Assembly (NCBI GenBank): GCA_033439295.1 | Contig: JAVTLE010000001.1 | Location: forward strand, 62,001 to 126,000 | DNA length: 64,000 bases | Direction of reading: 5' to 3' | Origin: Deuterostichococcus epilithicus | Lineage: Eukaryota; Chlorophyta; Trebouxiophyceae; Prasiolales; Stichococcaceae | Part shown: positions 14,201 to 23,199 of the stretch, one piece after another | How the letters are laid out: the number at the start of each line of letters is the position of its first letter | Position numbering within the stretch: position 1 is the stretch's first letter | Position numbers and translations under genes: made by a program | Notes under the pieces: generated by a model | Databases searched by the model: none | The model's input: the letters and a program-made list of their open reading frames with translations, nothing else | What the model was told of the DNA's origin: nothing

Positions 14201-16488
14201 GATTGCACACTGCACAACATGGTCTGCCAAGGAAACATGCAGCTGGCTACACCGGGAAGAGCGACTGCTTGGCTCTGCTGCAGGCACACGTGCTTCCAGT
14301 ATCAGGAGTCGAAAGTCGAAAGCATTGTACCGGGCGCCAGTACTCCGTCTTGCGGATGCCCTTGGAGTAGGCGGCGGCGAACTCGCTCGTCGGCTGCAAA
14401 CCGCCAGGAGAAGCAGTCTTGAGCCCAGGTGCAGGGGCTGGCCGCTGTGGACTATGAGATGGGCCGCCCATCTGGTCGGCAGTGGCGGTGCGCCCGCGGT
14501 GGGCTTCACCGCACGACTGGGACGTCACACTGATGCGCCACGCAAGCCTCAGTGGCCAAGTCGACGCAGCCGTGAGCACCCAACCTGCTGCTGGCCTTTC
14601 ACCGCAGCTGCGGCTGCCGCAGCTGGCCACTGGGCGGTCTCGCAACTGACCCTTGCGGGCCACCTCCACAGTGCCAGAGCCAAGGCATGGACGACACAGG
14701 ACAGGACGGGACGCAGAGCTGCCGCCAGGAGCACTCGCCTGCAGCGCCAGCACGGCGATGGACAGCTGCGTCATGGGATGTGCGTCAGGCGGCAACGCCG
14801 CCAGCACCTTGGTGACGTGCGCCGGCAGCGCAGCGCGCGAGCGCAGCTCGCTGCTCAGCTCCGCCACCTGCTGCGAGTTGGGGACCTGCAGGGGTGCACG
14901 GAAAGCAAGTTGTAGGATTTCAGCCAGCGGGCATTGCTTTGTGGTGGCATCCCGCGCAGGGCTGTGCCGCTGTCGTGCAGCCTTGCCTCGACCTGCATGC
15001 AGGGAGGCGTCTCCCTGGCTGCGCATTGCTCCTGCGGCAGAGTGTTTGGTAGATCGAAAGCTCGAGAAAACGCGGGCCTGGCCCCTTGAAATATGGGTGC
15101 TGGATGGTCAGTGCCTGCGGCCTGCGCCAGCAGGCGTTGCCATGCAAGCGCCCCACGCTGGCGGCTCGCCCGTGCTGCACTTCGTCGGCAACACCCAGCG
15201 GAGTCCACTGAAGCCTCAGCGAGCCGCTCGGACTGGGCGGTGGGACCGTCAGCGGCAGCTCACCTCGCCTGTGAGCAGCAGCCACAGCAGGCCCTCCGGC
15301 AGCGGCTCGCCGGCCTGCTTTGCCGCCGGCAGCTTGTCCTGCGGTGGCAGCAGAACCTGGTTGGCGCCAACATGCCCGTCGTTGACCGGGGTGCGAACCC
15401 TGGGCGCGCTGCCCATCGGCGCCGACCCTCAGGAGGAACAACCCTCCGGGCGGCAGGTGCATGCTCGGCCGCCAGTTGCAGCGCCTCAGTACTCGTGAGG
15501 GGCACAGGCAGTCACAGCGCGGCAGGTTTGCGCCGTGGATTCCGTTGAAGCTGCGGATTGAAGCTGCAGATTATTGCATTGCGGCACCTGCAGCTCGGGG
15601 ATGCTGTAGCCGCGGAAGCGGATGCCCTCCTCCGCGTCCAGCAGCGACGTCTCCCACAGCAGCCCCTGCGAGCCGCACATGCGCGCCCCTTGCTTTTACA
15701 GCTGGGGGAGCAGCTGGGGCTCCAGGGGCCTCTTGCGGCGTGGACATCAGATAGGCCATGCAGGGCCACGTGGGTCCTGCGGCGTCATGCGGCGTAGTGC
15801 ATGCAGAATTGGCACACGGCGGCGACGCCGCATCGCCAGGGCGCCCTGATGCGCTCGGCCTTCAAGTGGACCGCAAGCAGGCGCTAGTTGCAAACAGGCA
15901 GCAGCGGCGCTGCCATGAGCTGCGCTCACCGGAATGCCGCGCATGCCGCCGATGACCTGCTCCAGGGTGACCTTGCCCAGCTCCGACTTGCCCTTGGAGG
16001 CGCGCAGCTTCTTCAGCCGGTCCTGCGTTGACAATAAATGTCGTGTGGGACTCTGCATCCTTTTGCTCACCGCTGCACGGCGGCGAGGGCGGTGTAGCGA
16101 ATGGCGCTTCAGGACAGAACACAGCAGGGCGTACGTAGGCTGCATGTGACCGGCCATACACCCTCTGCAATGTTGAAAGCATGCGCGTGCAGCTGGCGGG
16201 AGGGGGGGAGAGGGGCGAGAGGGGGTCCGAAACTGTGTCGGACAAGCCGTGTACAAATTGACAAATCGTGACGCGGAAGCGCATCGGCATGCATTTTAAA
16301 CTTTGTATGGCCTCTCTCAAGCCACATCCATGAAATTCGCCTGCCTGCTGCTCCGGAATTTTTTCGGCTAGAACCGCGGTAACGTCAGTCGACGCAGACG
16401 TCGACATCGCCCGCCCGGCATCCTTCACACAGCCCTCCAGAACCCTGCTGCCCAGTCCTGCCAGCCGCGCCAGGCCGGCGCCCCTCAT
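11270..16488 (-). CDS. Mitochondrial citrate synthase
   Basis: Condenses acetyl-CoA and oxaloacetate to citrate in the TCA cycle. I resolve 13 exons: 16345-16488, 15930-16022, about 15589-15665, about 15263-15338, 14739-14885, 14331-14393, 14003-14142, 13517-13579, about 13047-13204, 12642-12750, 12190-12308, 11792-11915 and 11270-11353. The first gives an Arg-rich N-terminus ([19 protein letters not shown]) suited to mitochondrial import. Conserved blocks appear in order: [92 protein letters not shown]. The three catalytic residues (His of GPLHG, His of GFGHA, Asp of NVDAHSG) are all present. The last exon, found by splice site and similarity, reads [19 protein letters not shown] and ends at TAG 11270-11272. 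Two introns seem to start with GC rather than GT (after 16345 and 14739). It matches the plant mitochondrial form; the transit peptide argues against the peroxisomal one. Confidence 0.95.
12568..12636. repeat. Purine-rich (GA) tract in a citrate synthase intron
   Basis: The + strand is almost only A and G for about 70 bases, with GGAAGAA-type units; on the coding strand it is a pyrimidine tract. It starts just inside the intron after the exon ending at 12642. Confidence 0.8.
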
Positions 16489-16953
16489 TGCGGCGCGCGC
16501 GATGTCGCAAGTTGGTGCTTGGCTGCCCTAAAGCGATCTGCAGGCGCAGCTGTCCAGAAGAGGTCCGGTCCAGTGTAGGATCAGCCGCTCATGAGCTGTA
16601 GGTTGAGTTTTGATTGGGCTGGCTTTTGGTTCTGAATGCAGAATTTGCAACTGCACAAAATCCAGCTTCCCTGCGTAATCAGTTTTGCCGGAAGTAGCCA
16701 GGCTGGCTTGCTAGCAACTGCGTCCTGCTGCTGTGCTCGTGAGGACCTACCAGGCAAGGCGCCAGTGGCGCCGTGTCAAAGCCTTTCAGTTTCGGCTGAC
16801 ACTCGCAGCCTCTTTGCTGGTTTGATCACCGCACCGGCGCTGTCGTGCTGGCGCCTCTGGATACAGGTCGGTGATCACTGTCTCGCGACTCGAGCGGCAG
16901 AGCGATCGTTGCAACGGCCTAAGGCAACTACCACTAAAGGCCCTCTGGGTCTG
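16489..16953. promoter_or_regulatory. Shared upstream region of citrate synthase and the Gly-rich gene
   Basis: 465 bases separate the divergent start codons at 16488 (-) and 16954 (+). It must carry both 5' regions. No clear TATA box was seen. Confidence 0.45.
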
Positions 16954-19900
16954 ATGGAAGACGCCACAGCGCCCGAGGGCCTGTTCCTCAGTCTCGATGC
17001 CCTGATACACAAGAAGACGAAGCAGGTGGGCGTGCCATGCAGAGACTCCGTCCTCCAGCGCACTCTGTAGTCACTGAAAGCCAAGATTCTCCCCCGAGAC
17101 GTGCAACGTGGGCCGACAGCGTGGCTTATGACCAGTTGCATGCGCTGGGTGCAGAGGCAAGCCGGCCAAGTTGGCGGGCTCAGTAATCCTGGTCGTGGCT
17201 TCGGCGGTCGCGGCCGGGGAAGCTTCCAGCAGGGTGGCGGCGCCATTCAGCAGCGCTACCCAAGTGCCATGCTCGACCGCTTCCAGTCGCGCAGGGCTTG
17301 CTCCTATTGTACATCGACTCGACACTGTCTGCTGTTGTCGCTGTATGCCCACCACAGCTGGTGTGATCAGCCGCACGCCATATGCTGCTGCAAGCGCCAA
17401 CGCGCGCATCTCCGGAGGCGCAGGCGGAAGGCAGGGCTCCCGGGACCTCGGGCCGACGGGCGGCGTGTCTAAGGCCGGCCGTGGCGGCGGCGGCGGCAGG
17501 TTCCAGCGCGGCAGGGCTGGCGCCGGCAGCAGTCAGTTTGCCGGCGGCCAGCGGGGCGCCGGCGGCGGGCAGCAGCAGCAGGGCGGAGAGCGACGCAGCA
17601 ATAACCCGTATGCCTACCGAAAGGTGGACTGGTTCTTCAAGCATGCGGAGGCCTCATAAAGTAGCGGAGGCCTGGAGCGAGCAGAGTGGTCAATTTATCG
17701 CAAATGGTCCGTTAGGCTGCACGCAAATGGCAGCTGCCGTGGCCCGAGCCGCTGGGAGCAGACGCCATCATCCGTGTTCGCCTGCACGAGTCTGTGGGAG
17801 CAAGCATGGCAGCCGAACCCTTTGTTCCAATGCCGCCTCTCCTGGTCTTGCAGTACATCCAGTGCTTTCTGGACGAGGAGACGGGCGATGTGGTGGCCAT
17901 CTACTACGAGACCACCATCATCAGGGTGCGCCCTTCCAGCCGCAACAGAGGAAGTGTCCGGTCTTCATGCTGGCCCTCTGTGTGGCCAGGCGTTCATTCT
18001 GGGGTGCCTGAGCCGGGATGGATCATGCATGAGCGGCAGCGGCGCCGACTGCTGACGTGTCATCGCCCCGCCGCCGCGCAGATAACGGCGCAGGGCAACA
18101 TCACTCTCAACTCTGGCGGCTTCCACACGGTGCGCCGCTCCTCAAGCAGAAAGACCTACATTGACCCGCAGAGGCAGTCTTATGGCCCTGCAGCACCATG
18201 TTCTTGGGGAATCTGCACAGGAGACGGAAGGTGTTACTGTGAGATCCAGGAGACCATGCCTGGCAGATTGTGCACGACAGCCGCGCCTGCACGACCAGCG
18301 CTCTGAAGGGTGCTGTGGCGCGACACGCATCGCCACCTGCGGAATCGAAAACCACCACCCCCACATGCGCCTGCACCACAATTGAACCTTAAATTCCCGC
18401 AGGCCACGACACTCAAGTCGTTCAACGACGTGCTGGCGCCGGTGGGCGTGAAGGTCTCGGCGCCGGATCTGGGGCCGCCCTCGGAGAGCCAGTGGCTGGT
18501 GTCCGACGGCCGCTCGCTGTACCGCTTTGCAGACGGCATGGTGCGTTTCACCACCAGGGGGCTGCTTGCGCCTCCCCTCCGAACTGACGGCGTTGCTGAC
18601 GGAGATCGCACACATGGCAGCTGCAGTGTAGTTGGAGGTGCGCGGCGGCAGTCACAGCAGGACAGGGCAGGGTTGGCTGTGCATGGTGCAGCGTGCGCGC
18701 TTCCTGGGGTGCAGGTGCCTTGCCAGCCCTGATGGTCGTGGTTGTTGGAAGCTTGGTTGTGGGGGCCGTGTATGCCTTGTCTCACCACTCTGCGAGAGAG
18801 AAATGCTGCACTGTCCACGACCTGAAGCCTCGACATCTGTACCTTGGACGCAGACGCTGACCGCGAAGGGGCCGCAGGCCGCGGCGCGGGGGCCGCTGGT
18901 GCTGCAGGCATTCACCAACCCCGAAGCGGCAGCTGCCAGCGCAGCAAGCAACACCGCAGGTGCTCTCCGACTGCCCCGGGCTGGTGCCCATCTGTGCAGG
19001 AAACGGCTGCAGAGGCTCATTTCCGTTGGTTTGCCGGTGCCGGCACCTGCGGCCCAATAGGCGCTATCTTGTCGATCGCAGATAGCTGTCAGTGCACCTG
19101 CGCCAGCAACATCGCGGCAGCAGTAGCACAGCATGCCACCGGGGTCCCTCAGGACCTGGAACATCCTGTACATCCGGTGCCCAAATCAGAAGCTTTGCTC
19201 CTTCCTACTTGGCTGCCAGGACCCGAGAGTGAAAGCTGTGGCGCCTGCAGCCGCGGCTGTCGTCATCCTGCCGAAGACCACGCCGTGTGTGCCGCTGCAG
19301 CTGAAACAGCTGACCACCTGTGATCTCAGTCAAGGCTCTGGCTCCACTCCTCCCTGATGTTGCAGCTGCAGCTGTTGGCATCCTGCCAAAGAACGCGCCG
19401 GGCGTGCCGCTGGAACTGGGCAACCCACGCCGCAGCTGGGCGCGCGGGCAGGGGCCCGCCGCCGGCGGCGGCGTCAGCAATTTTGGGGGCGCCAGTGGCG
19501 GCGGCGGCGGCGGCGGCTTTGGGGGCAGCGGTGGCGGGGTGCGCTATAATAACGGCGGCGGCCGCGGCTTCAATGGCGGCAATGGCGGCAGCTTTGGGGG
19601 CGGTGGCGGCTACGGCGGGGGTGGCGGTGCTGACGGCTACGCCGATGGCCGCTTTGGCGGCTTCGTTGGCGGCCGGGCACAGCAGCAGCGGCAGCGTCCG
19701 CGGCAGTCCCAGCAGCTGCAGCAGCAGGGGCAGCACGAGCAGTGGCAGGAGATGGAATACGAAGAGCCGGCGGCGGCGCAGCAGCAATACGAAGAGCCAT
19801 ATGATCAGGAGGTGAGTGGATCAGACGGTAGAAGCGCAGCAGTGCTCTGCAATGGACATCGGGACGCCGTGTGGCGCGGTGTAAATATGCCAGGTTGACG

Positions 19901-20192
19901 CTGCAGCAGACGCACGGTGTCAATGGCGGCTTGTGCTCAGCCGGGCCAAGCAAATGACACCTTCGCTGGGCTCGTGACGCTAGCTCTCTCTGGACTGTCA
20001 TGCATGCCGCACAAGCTTTCTGTAGGATCTGAAACATGACTGGTTGTGCGCTGCTATGTGTTGCAGCCAGAGCCGCGGTACGGCAGCGGCGGCATGCGCG
20101 CCGACGGCTACGACGCAGAGGACGAGCCGCCGCCGGCAAGGCAGCTCGATGCCCGTGCACGCTCCCGGCTGCGCGCCCAGGGCCGCCTGTAG
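16954..20192 (+). CDS. Gly-rich protein, probable UAP56-interacting mRNA-export factor
   Basis: Exon 1 (16954-17023) reads MEDATAPEGLF then LSLDALIHKKTKQ, which resembles the UAP56-binding motif (LSLDDIIKxxK) of mRNA-export adaptors. Then come Gly/Arg-rich exons (GRGFGGRGRGSFQQGGG near 17190-17290; a GGG/GRG run at 17410-17600 ending NNPYAYRKVDWFF), a folded part (DEETGDVVAIYYETTIIRV near 17870-17926; ITAQGNITLNSGGFHTV near 18081-18129; TTLKSFNDVLAPVGVKVSAP and SQWLVSDGRSLYRFADGM at 18408-18541), and a long Gly-rich tail (19460-19812). The last exon, 20064-20192, begins PEPRYGSGGMRADGYD and ends at TAG 20190-20192. The SGGFHT...FNDVL...W.VSDG pattern fits plant UIEF-like proteins as I remember them, so the name is an inference. 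It could instead be some other Gly-rich nuclear RNA-binding protein. Middle exon limits are uncertain. Confidence 0.6.
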
Positions 20193-20820
20193 CCCGACTA
20201 CTGACTTCCGACGGTGGTTGCCGCACCGGCTACCTGCCTCGAAAGGCTGGCTCTGAAGGACTTCCCGTGCCGCACTTGGCGACGGAGCCAGGAAGGGGCC
20301 TGACAGCCGAAAAGTGGAGCGGCGGGGCATGGGCAGGCAGCGCAAAAGTAGGGCATACCCTATTGCGGACAGTCAGATCCGCCACCTGTGTGCAAAGGAC
20401 AGTGCCGCATGCCTCAACGGCTGTCGACGGTCTGATGCACGGAGTACTGAACAAGCAAGTGTCTTGCGGTTGTGGCTTGCGAAGCTGTGGAGGTAGACCT
20501 TGTTGGAGGAGCAACATTTTGAAGGCGTCAATGCCGGCGGAGGCGGCGCTCTGTGGCTTAGGTGCATTTGCATAGCTACCGGGAACCAGCAGGACTATGC
20601 CCGGAAGCAGCGTTTCTGATGACTGAATAGGCAGGTGCGACGTTGCTGGATCTTTAGAGCCCAAAAGGCAGCAAGGACCGGCACAACAAGAGTGAACATT
20701 CACAAGTGATTACCCCTGCGTAATAGTGGTGACATGCGCAAAGAAGTAGGTGCTAATCTCGTAATCTGCCACCCGCCACATTGCGCCTTGCATCCAGACT
20801 GGCAGCGAATGATCTCCACA
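20193..20820. other. Intergenic region, no gene recognised
   Basis: It follows the stop codon of the Gly-rich gene and ends at the terminator of the permuted tRNA gene. Frames are short and without motifs. Confidence 0.5.
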
Positions 20821-20821
20821 C

Positions 20822-20825
20822 AAAA
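20822..20825 (-). terminator. RNA polymerase III T-stretch of the permuted tRNA gene
   Basis: On the minus strand the sequence GCTTTTG follows the last base of the 5' half (20836) by about ten bases. TTTT is the standard Pol III stop, so the transcript would end after both halves. Confidence 0.75.
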
Positions 20826-20835
20826 GCTTTGATCG

Positions 20836-20872
20836 TTCGAGTCTACCCCCTTAACCACTCGGGCAAAGTTGC
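20836..20872 (-). other. 5' half of the permuted tRNA-Ser (positions 1-37)
   Basis: Read on the minus strand from 20872, it holds the 5' acceptor strand, the D arm with A-box-like GAGTGGTTAA, the 5' anticodon strand and the anticodon. It lies downstream of the 3' half. Confidence 0.92.
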
Positions 20873-20895
20873 CGACAGTGTGAAACACTGAAAGT
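20873..20895 (-). other. Intervening segment between the tRNA halves
   Basis: These 23 nt link the discriminator base of the 3' half to base 1 of the 5' half. They can form a hairpin (CAGTG, loop TTTCA, CACTG). In known permuted tRNAs this piece is removed by the normal 5' and 3' end-processing enzymes after the transcript has been circularised. Confidence 0.85.
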
Positions 20896-20939
20896 CGCAA
20901 CCTGCAGGATTTGAACCTGCGCAGCTCTCGCTAGTAGAT
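20896..20939 (-). other. 3' half of the permuted tRNA-Ser (positions 38 to discriminator)
   Basis: Read on the minus strand from 20939, it holds the 3' anticodon strand, the long variable arm, the T arm with the B box GGTTCAAATCC, the 3' acceptor strand and G at the discriminator position. Confidence 0.92.
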
Positions 20940-21007
20940 TTCTCGGACAACTTTTGCACCACGCACAGTTCCACTTTGGTACAGATGCCACTTCCGACGA
21001 GTTCGCA

Positions 21008-21018
21008 ATATATATATA
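21008..21018 (-). promoter_or_regulatory. TATA-like stretch upstream of the permuted tRNA gene
   Basis: An alternating AT run lies about 70 bases upstream of the 3' half on the minus strand. Upstream TATA-like elements help Pol III in plants and algae. The match is simple, so this is suggestive only. Confidence 0.4.
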
Positions 21019-21152
21019 CAAATCGCCGCAAATTTTCAATGACTTTCATGCATGCGGTGCAAAGCAAAATAAACAATCATCCTCAGCCGGCACCCAGCCG
21101 CCGGCAGCCGCAGCCCTGCCAACGGCATCCACAGCACGGCGGCGGCGCTCCT

Positions 21153-22257
21153 ACGATGGCTGCCACACTGCCCGGCAGCTGGGACCAGCTGCGTTCTGAT
21201 GCGCCAGCGGCAAAGGCGGCGGGCGGCGTCGTGGGACTGCGCCAATGCCGCCGGCAGTCGCCCTGTTGCTCGGTCCAGGCCCGCCTGAGCTCAGCGAGTG
21301 GTGTGCTTGCAGCGGCAAGGTGTGGAACCCACGCTGCTTGCACCACTACACACGTGGTGGTCTCCGCCATTGAGGCCAAGCTGTGGGCGGCCATAGATCC
21401 GCAGTGGCTGCTGCTGCCGCAGAAGCGGCGCCACCAGCAGTAGCCGCAGGGCCCACAGTGGCCACAGCAGCTGCGGCCGCCGCAGGAGCGGCGCCACCAG
21501 CCGCCGCATCAATTCCCCAGTGGTGGCAGACCACCACTAGCGGCAGCAGCGGCGGCAGCAGCAGCAGCAGCAGAAGCAGCAAGCAGCAGAAGCAGCAGCA
21601 GCAGCAGCAGCAGCAGCGGCGGCCGCAGCAGGGGCGGAGCCTGCTGGCGGTGGACGTCGGGCTCCTGCGTAGTCAGCGGGAGCGGGAGCGGGCGGTTTGG
21701 CGCCTGGGTTGCCTAGCAGCCCTGTCTGCCATGGCGCCATGGACTATGGGCGCAGGCTGGCGGCCAGCCGCATCTTGAATGGGCAGCAGGCAGCGTGGCC
21801 GGGGCCGCTGTAGTTGGCCCTGCGGATGCAACGGGCGTCCCTGATGCGCTTCTGGAGCGTCCTATCGGAGTTTTGCACAGTAGTAGGGGCCCGCTGGTGG
21901 TCTGTCGCAGCAGGGGCCCTTCTTCAGTTTCAGCAGCTAGTGCTGCAGCAGTGAGCAGTCGTCCGATCGGCATGCGGCGCATGGCAGCTGGCATGGATTT
22001 GGTTCCTACTTCCTTTGCATGCGCTGTGCTTTGTTGCGGTCTTGTTATTGCTTTGATTGGCATGATTGCGTCCTACAGACTCCTGGTTTGTGCTCTTATG
22101 GTGCGCTCAGCTCCTGCTGGCCACGGGCGGCGCCTGACATGCACCTGTGCGGTTCGCTGAGAATAAAAAGGAGAGGTCCCTTCTGTGTGCAGTTCCTGGG
22201 GTCCTACCACCCTACAGTGATCAACGGGCTCACATTATCGGATCTTGCAGGTAGTGG
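21153..22257 (+). CDS. Weak candidate gene, Ala/Gln-rich
   Basis: A possible first exon starts at the ATG at 21153 (MAATLPGSWDQLRSDA). A low-complexity stretch follows (21380-21640), open in one frame and rich in Ala, Ser and Gln. A possible exon at about 22193-22250, between a good 3' splice site and a GT, reads FLGSYHPTVINGLTLSDLA. No family was recognised and the parts may not belong together. The frames may simply be open because the DNA is G+C-rich and repetitive. Confidence 0.22.
21541..21632 (+). repeat. CAG-rich microsatellite
   Basis: Nearly continuous CAG/CGG triplets with a few AAG and GCA interruptions. In one frame they would encode poly-Gln; on the other strand the pattern is CTG. 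Confidence 0.85.
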
Positions 22258-23199
22258 GCTGATATGCCAACCGCTGGCCCGGCCCGCCGCTCCATCGCCT
22301 CGCACGGCAGCATCAACGCTCGCTGTCATGCATGTCCCGCCACCCCGCCGAGCACCGCTGCCCTTGACGCCAAACATGGCTGTTGCTCATCGTCAGTAGT
22401 GGTTCGCCTACCAGCCCTTGCGCACACAGCGACCCAGCTTGGACCCTCGCCCTAGCTTAACTTCAGCGTTTCACCGCTTGTCGCCGCACCCTCGCTATAT
22501 CGTTTGTACAACTAACCCTCGTGCTGTGCCGAGCCTGGGACACAACGCCTTTGAAAGTAACGAGTGCCCGTTTTGCACCGTGCAGGATACCTGCGCTGCG
22601 CTCCGCCTGGAGATATCTATGTGTTTGGCAGCAGCAGGCTGCAGGCACGCTGCTGCACACTGGTTGTCCGCATCAGGTGATTACAGACAAGGGAAACAGC
22701 CCAGGAAGTTGAAGCATCAGACAAGCAACTAATGAACTCCCGATGCTGCTGATGATCAGATCTGCCCTCCCATTTCGAGTCGATGACAGCTATTCACGTG
22801 AAAAGGCGCAGAGCCGTGAATGTTCGCATATCCCGCATTTGGGATGCCCTCCAACGTCTGGCAGTTCGCCGCGATAGCTCGCAAGGCGGCATCATCGCTG
22901 AGATGTTGTTGTATGACCTACTGTATTGCACTCCGCAGCCGACGGCCTGAGGTTCAGATGGCAAATATCAGGTCCAGTGCGACGATTCAATTTATCCGGC
23001 TAAGCAGACTGCTGGCTCCGACGACAACCAACGGTTGCTGCAAACATTGCAGCCTTATATGCAACAATGTTGTCACATGCTGGTGCCCCCCAATGGTGCA
23101 CGACAATGCTAAACTGTAGCATATGCTGCAACCCCCCACAGCTGATGGTAGCAAGGTATGCGATAGCTAGCTGGCAAAACAGGCAGGCGAAAAGTGAAA
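22258..23199. other. Intergenic region, no gene recognised
   Basis: Frames are short and unrelated to any family I know. It follows the weak candidate gene and precedes the 3' end of the secreted-protein gene on the minus strand. Confidence 0.5.

Larger units (their letters stand above)
20836..20939 (-). tRNA. Circularly permuted tRNA-Ser(CGA)
   Basis: On the minus strand the 3' half (20939 down to 20896, 44 nt) precedes the 5' half (20872 down to 20836, 37 nt), with 23 nt between them. Joined in tRNA order they give 81 nt with every expected element. Acceptor stem: GCAACTT with AGGTTGC, seven pairs, one of them G-U. Positions 8-9 are TG. D arm: CCC, loop GAGTGGTTAA, GGG. Position 26 is G. 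Anticodon arm: GTAGA, loop CTCGAAA (anticodon CGA), TCTAC. Variable arm: AGC, GAGA, GCT, class II as expected for Ser. T arm: GCAGG, TTCAAAT, CCTGC. The discriminator base is G, usual for Ser; CCA is not encoded. The halves meet between positions 37 and 38, the normal eukaryotic tRNA splice site, and their flanks form a bulge-helix-bulge. The B box therefore lies upstream of the A box. The CGA anticodon reads UCG codons. Similar genes are known from the red alga Cyanidioschyzon, prasinophyte green algae and a few archaea. Confidence 0.93.

Noticed and set aside
20836-20939. Two unrelated tRNA fragments or a tRNA-derived short interspersed repeat
   Set aside because: The two pieces pair with each other in the acceptor, anticodon and outer stems, join at the exact 37/38 site, and are followed by a Pol III terminator. 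Random fragments or a decayed repeat would not keep all of these.
20843-21076. A 77-codon minus-strand reading frame over the tRNA locus
   Set aside because: It only reflects open sequence through the tRNA halves; it has no motif and the RNA explanation accounts for the conserved bases.
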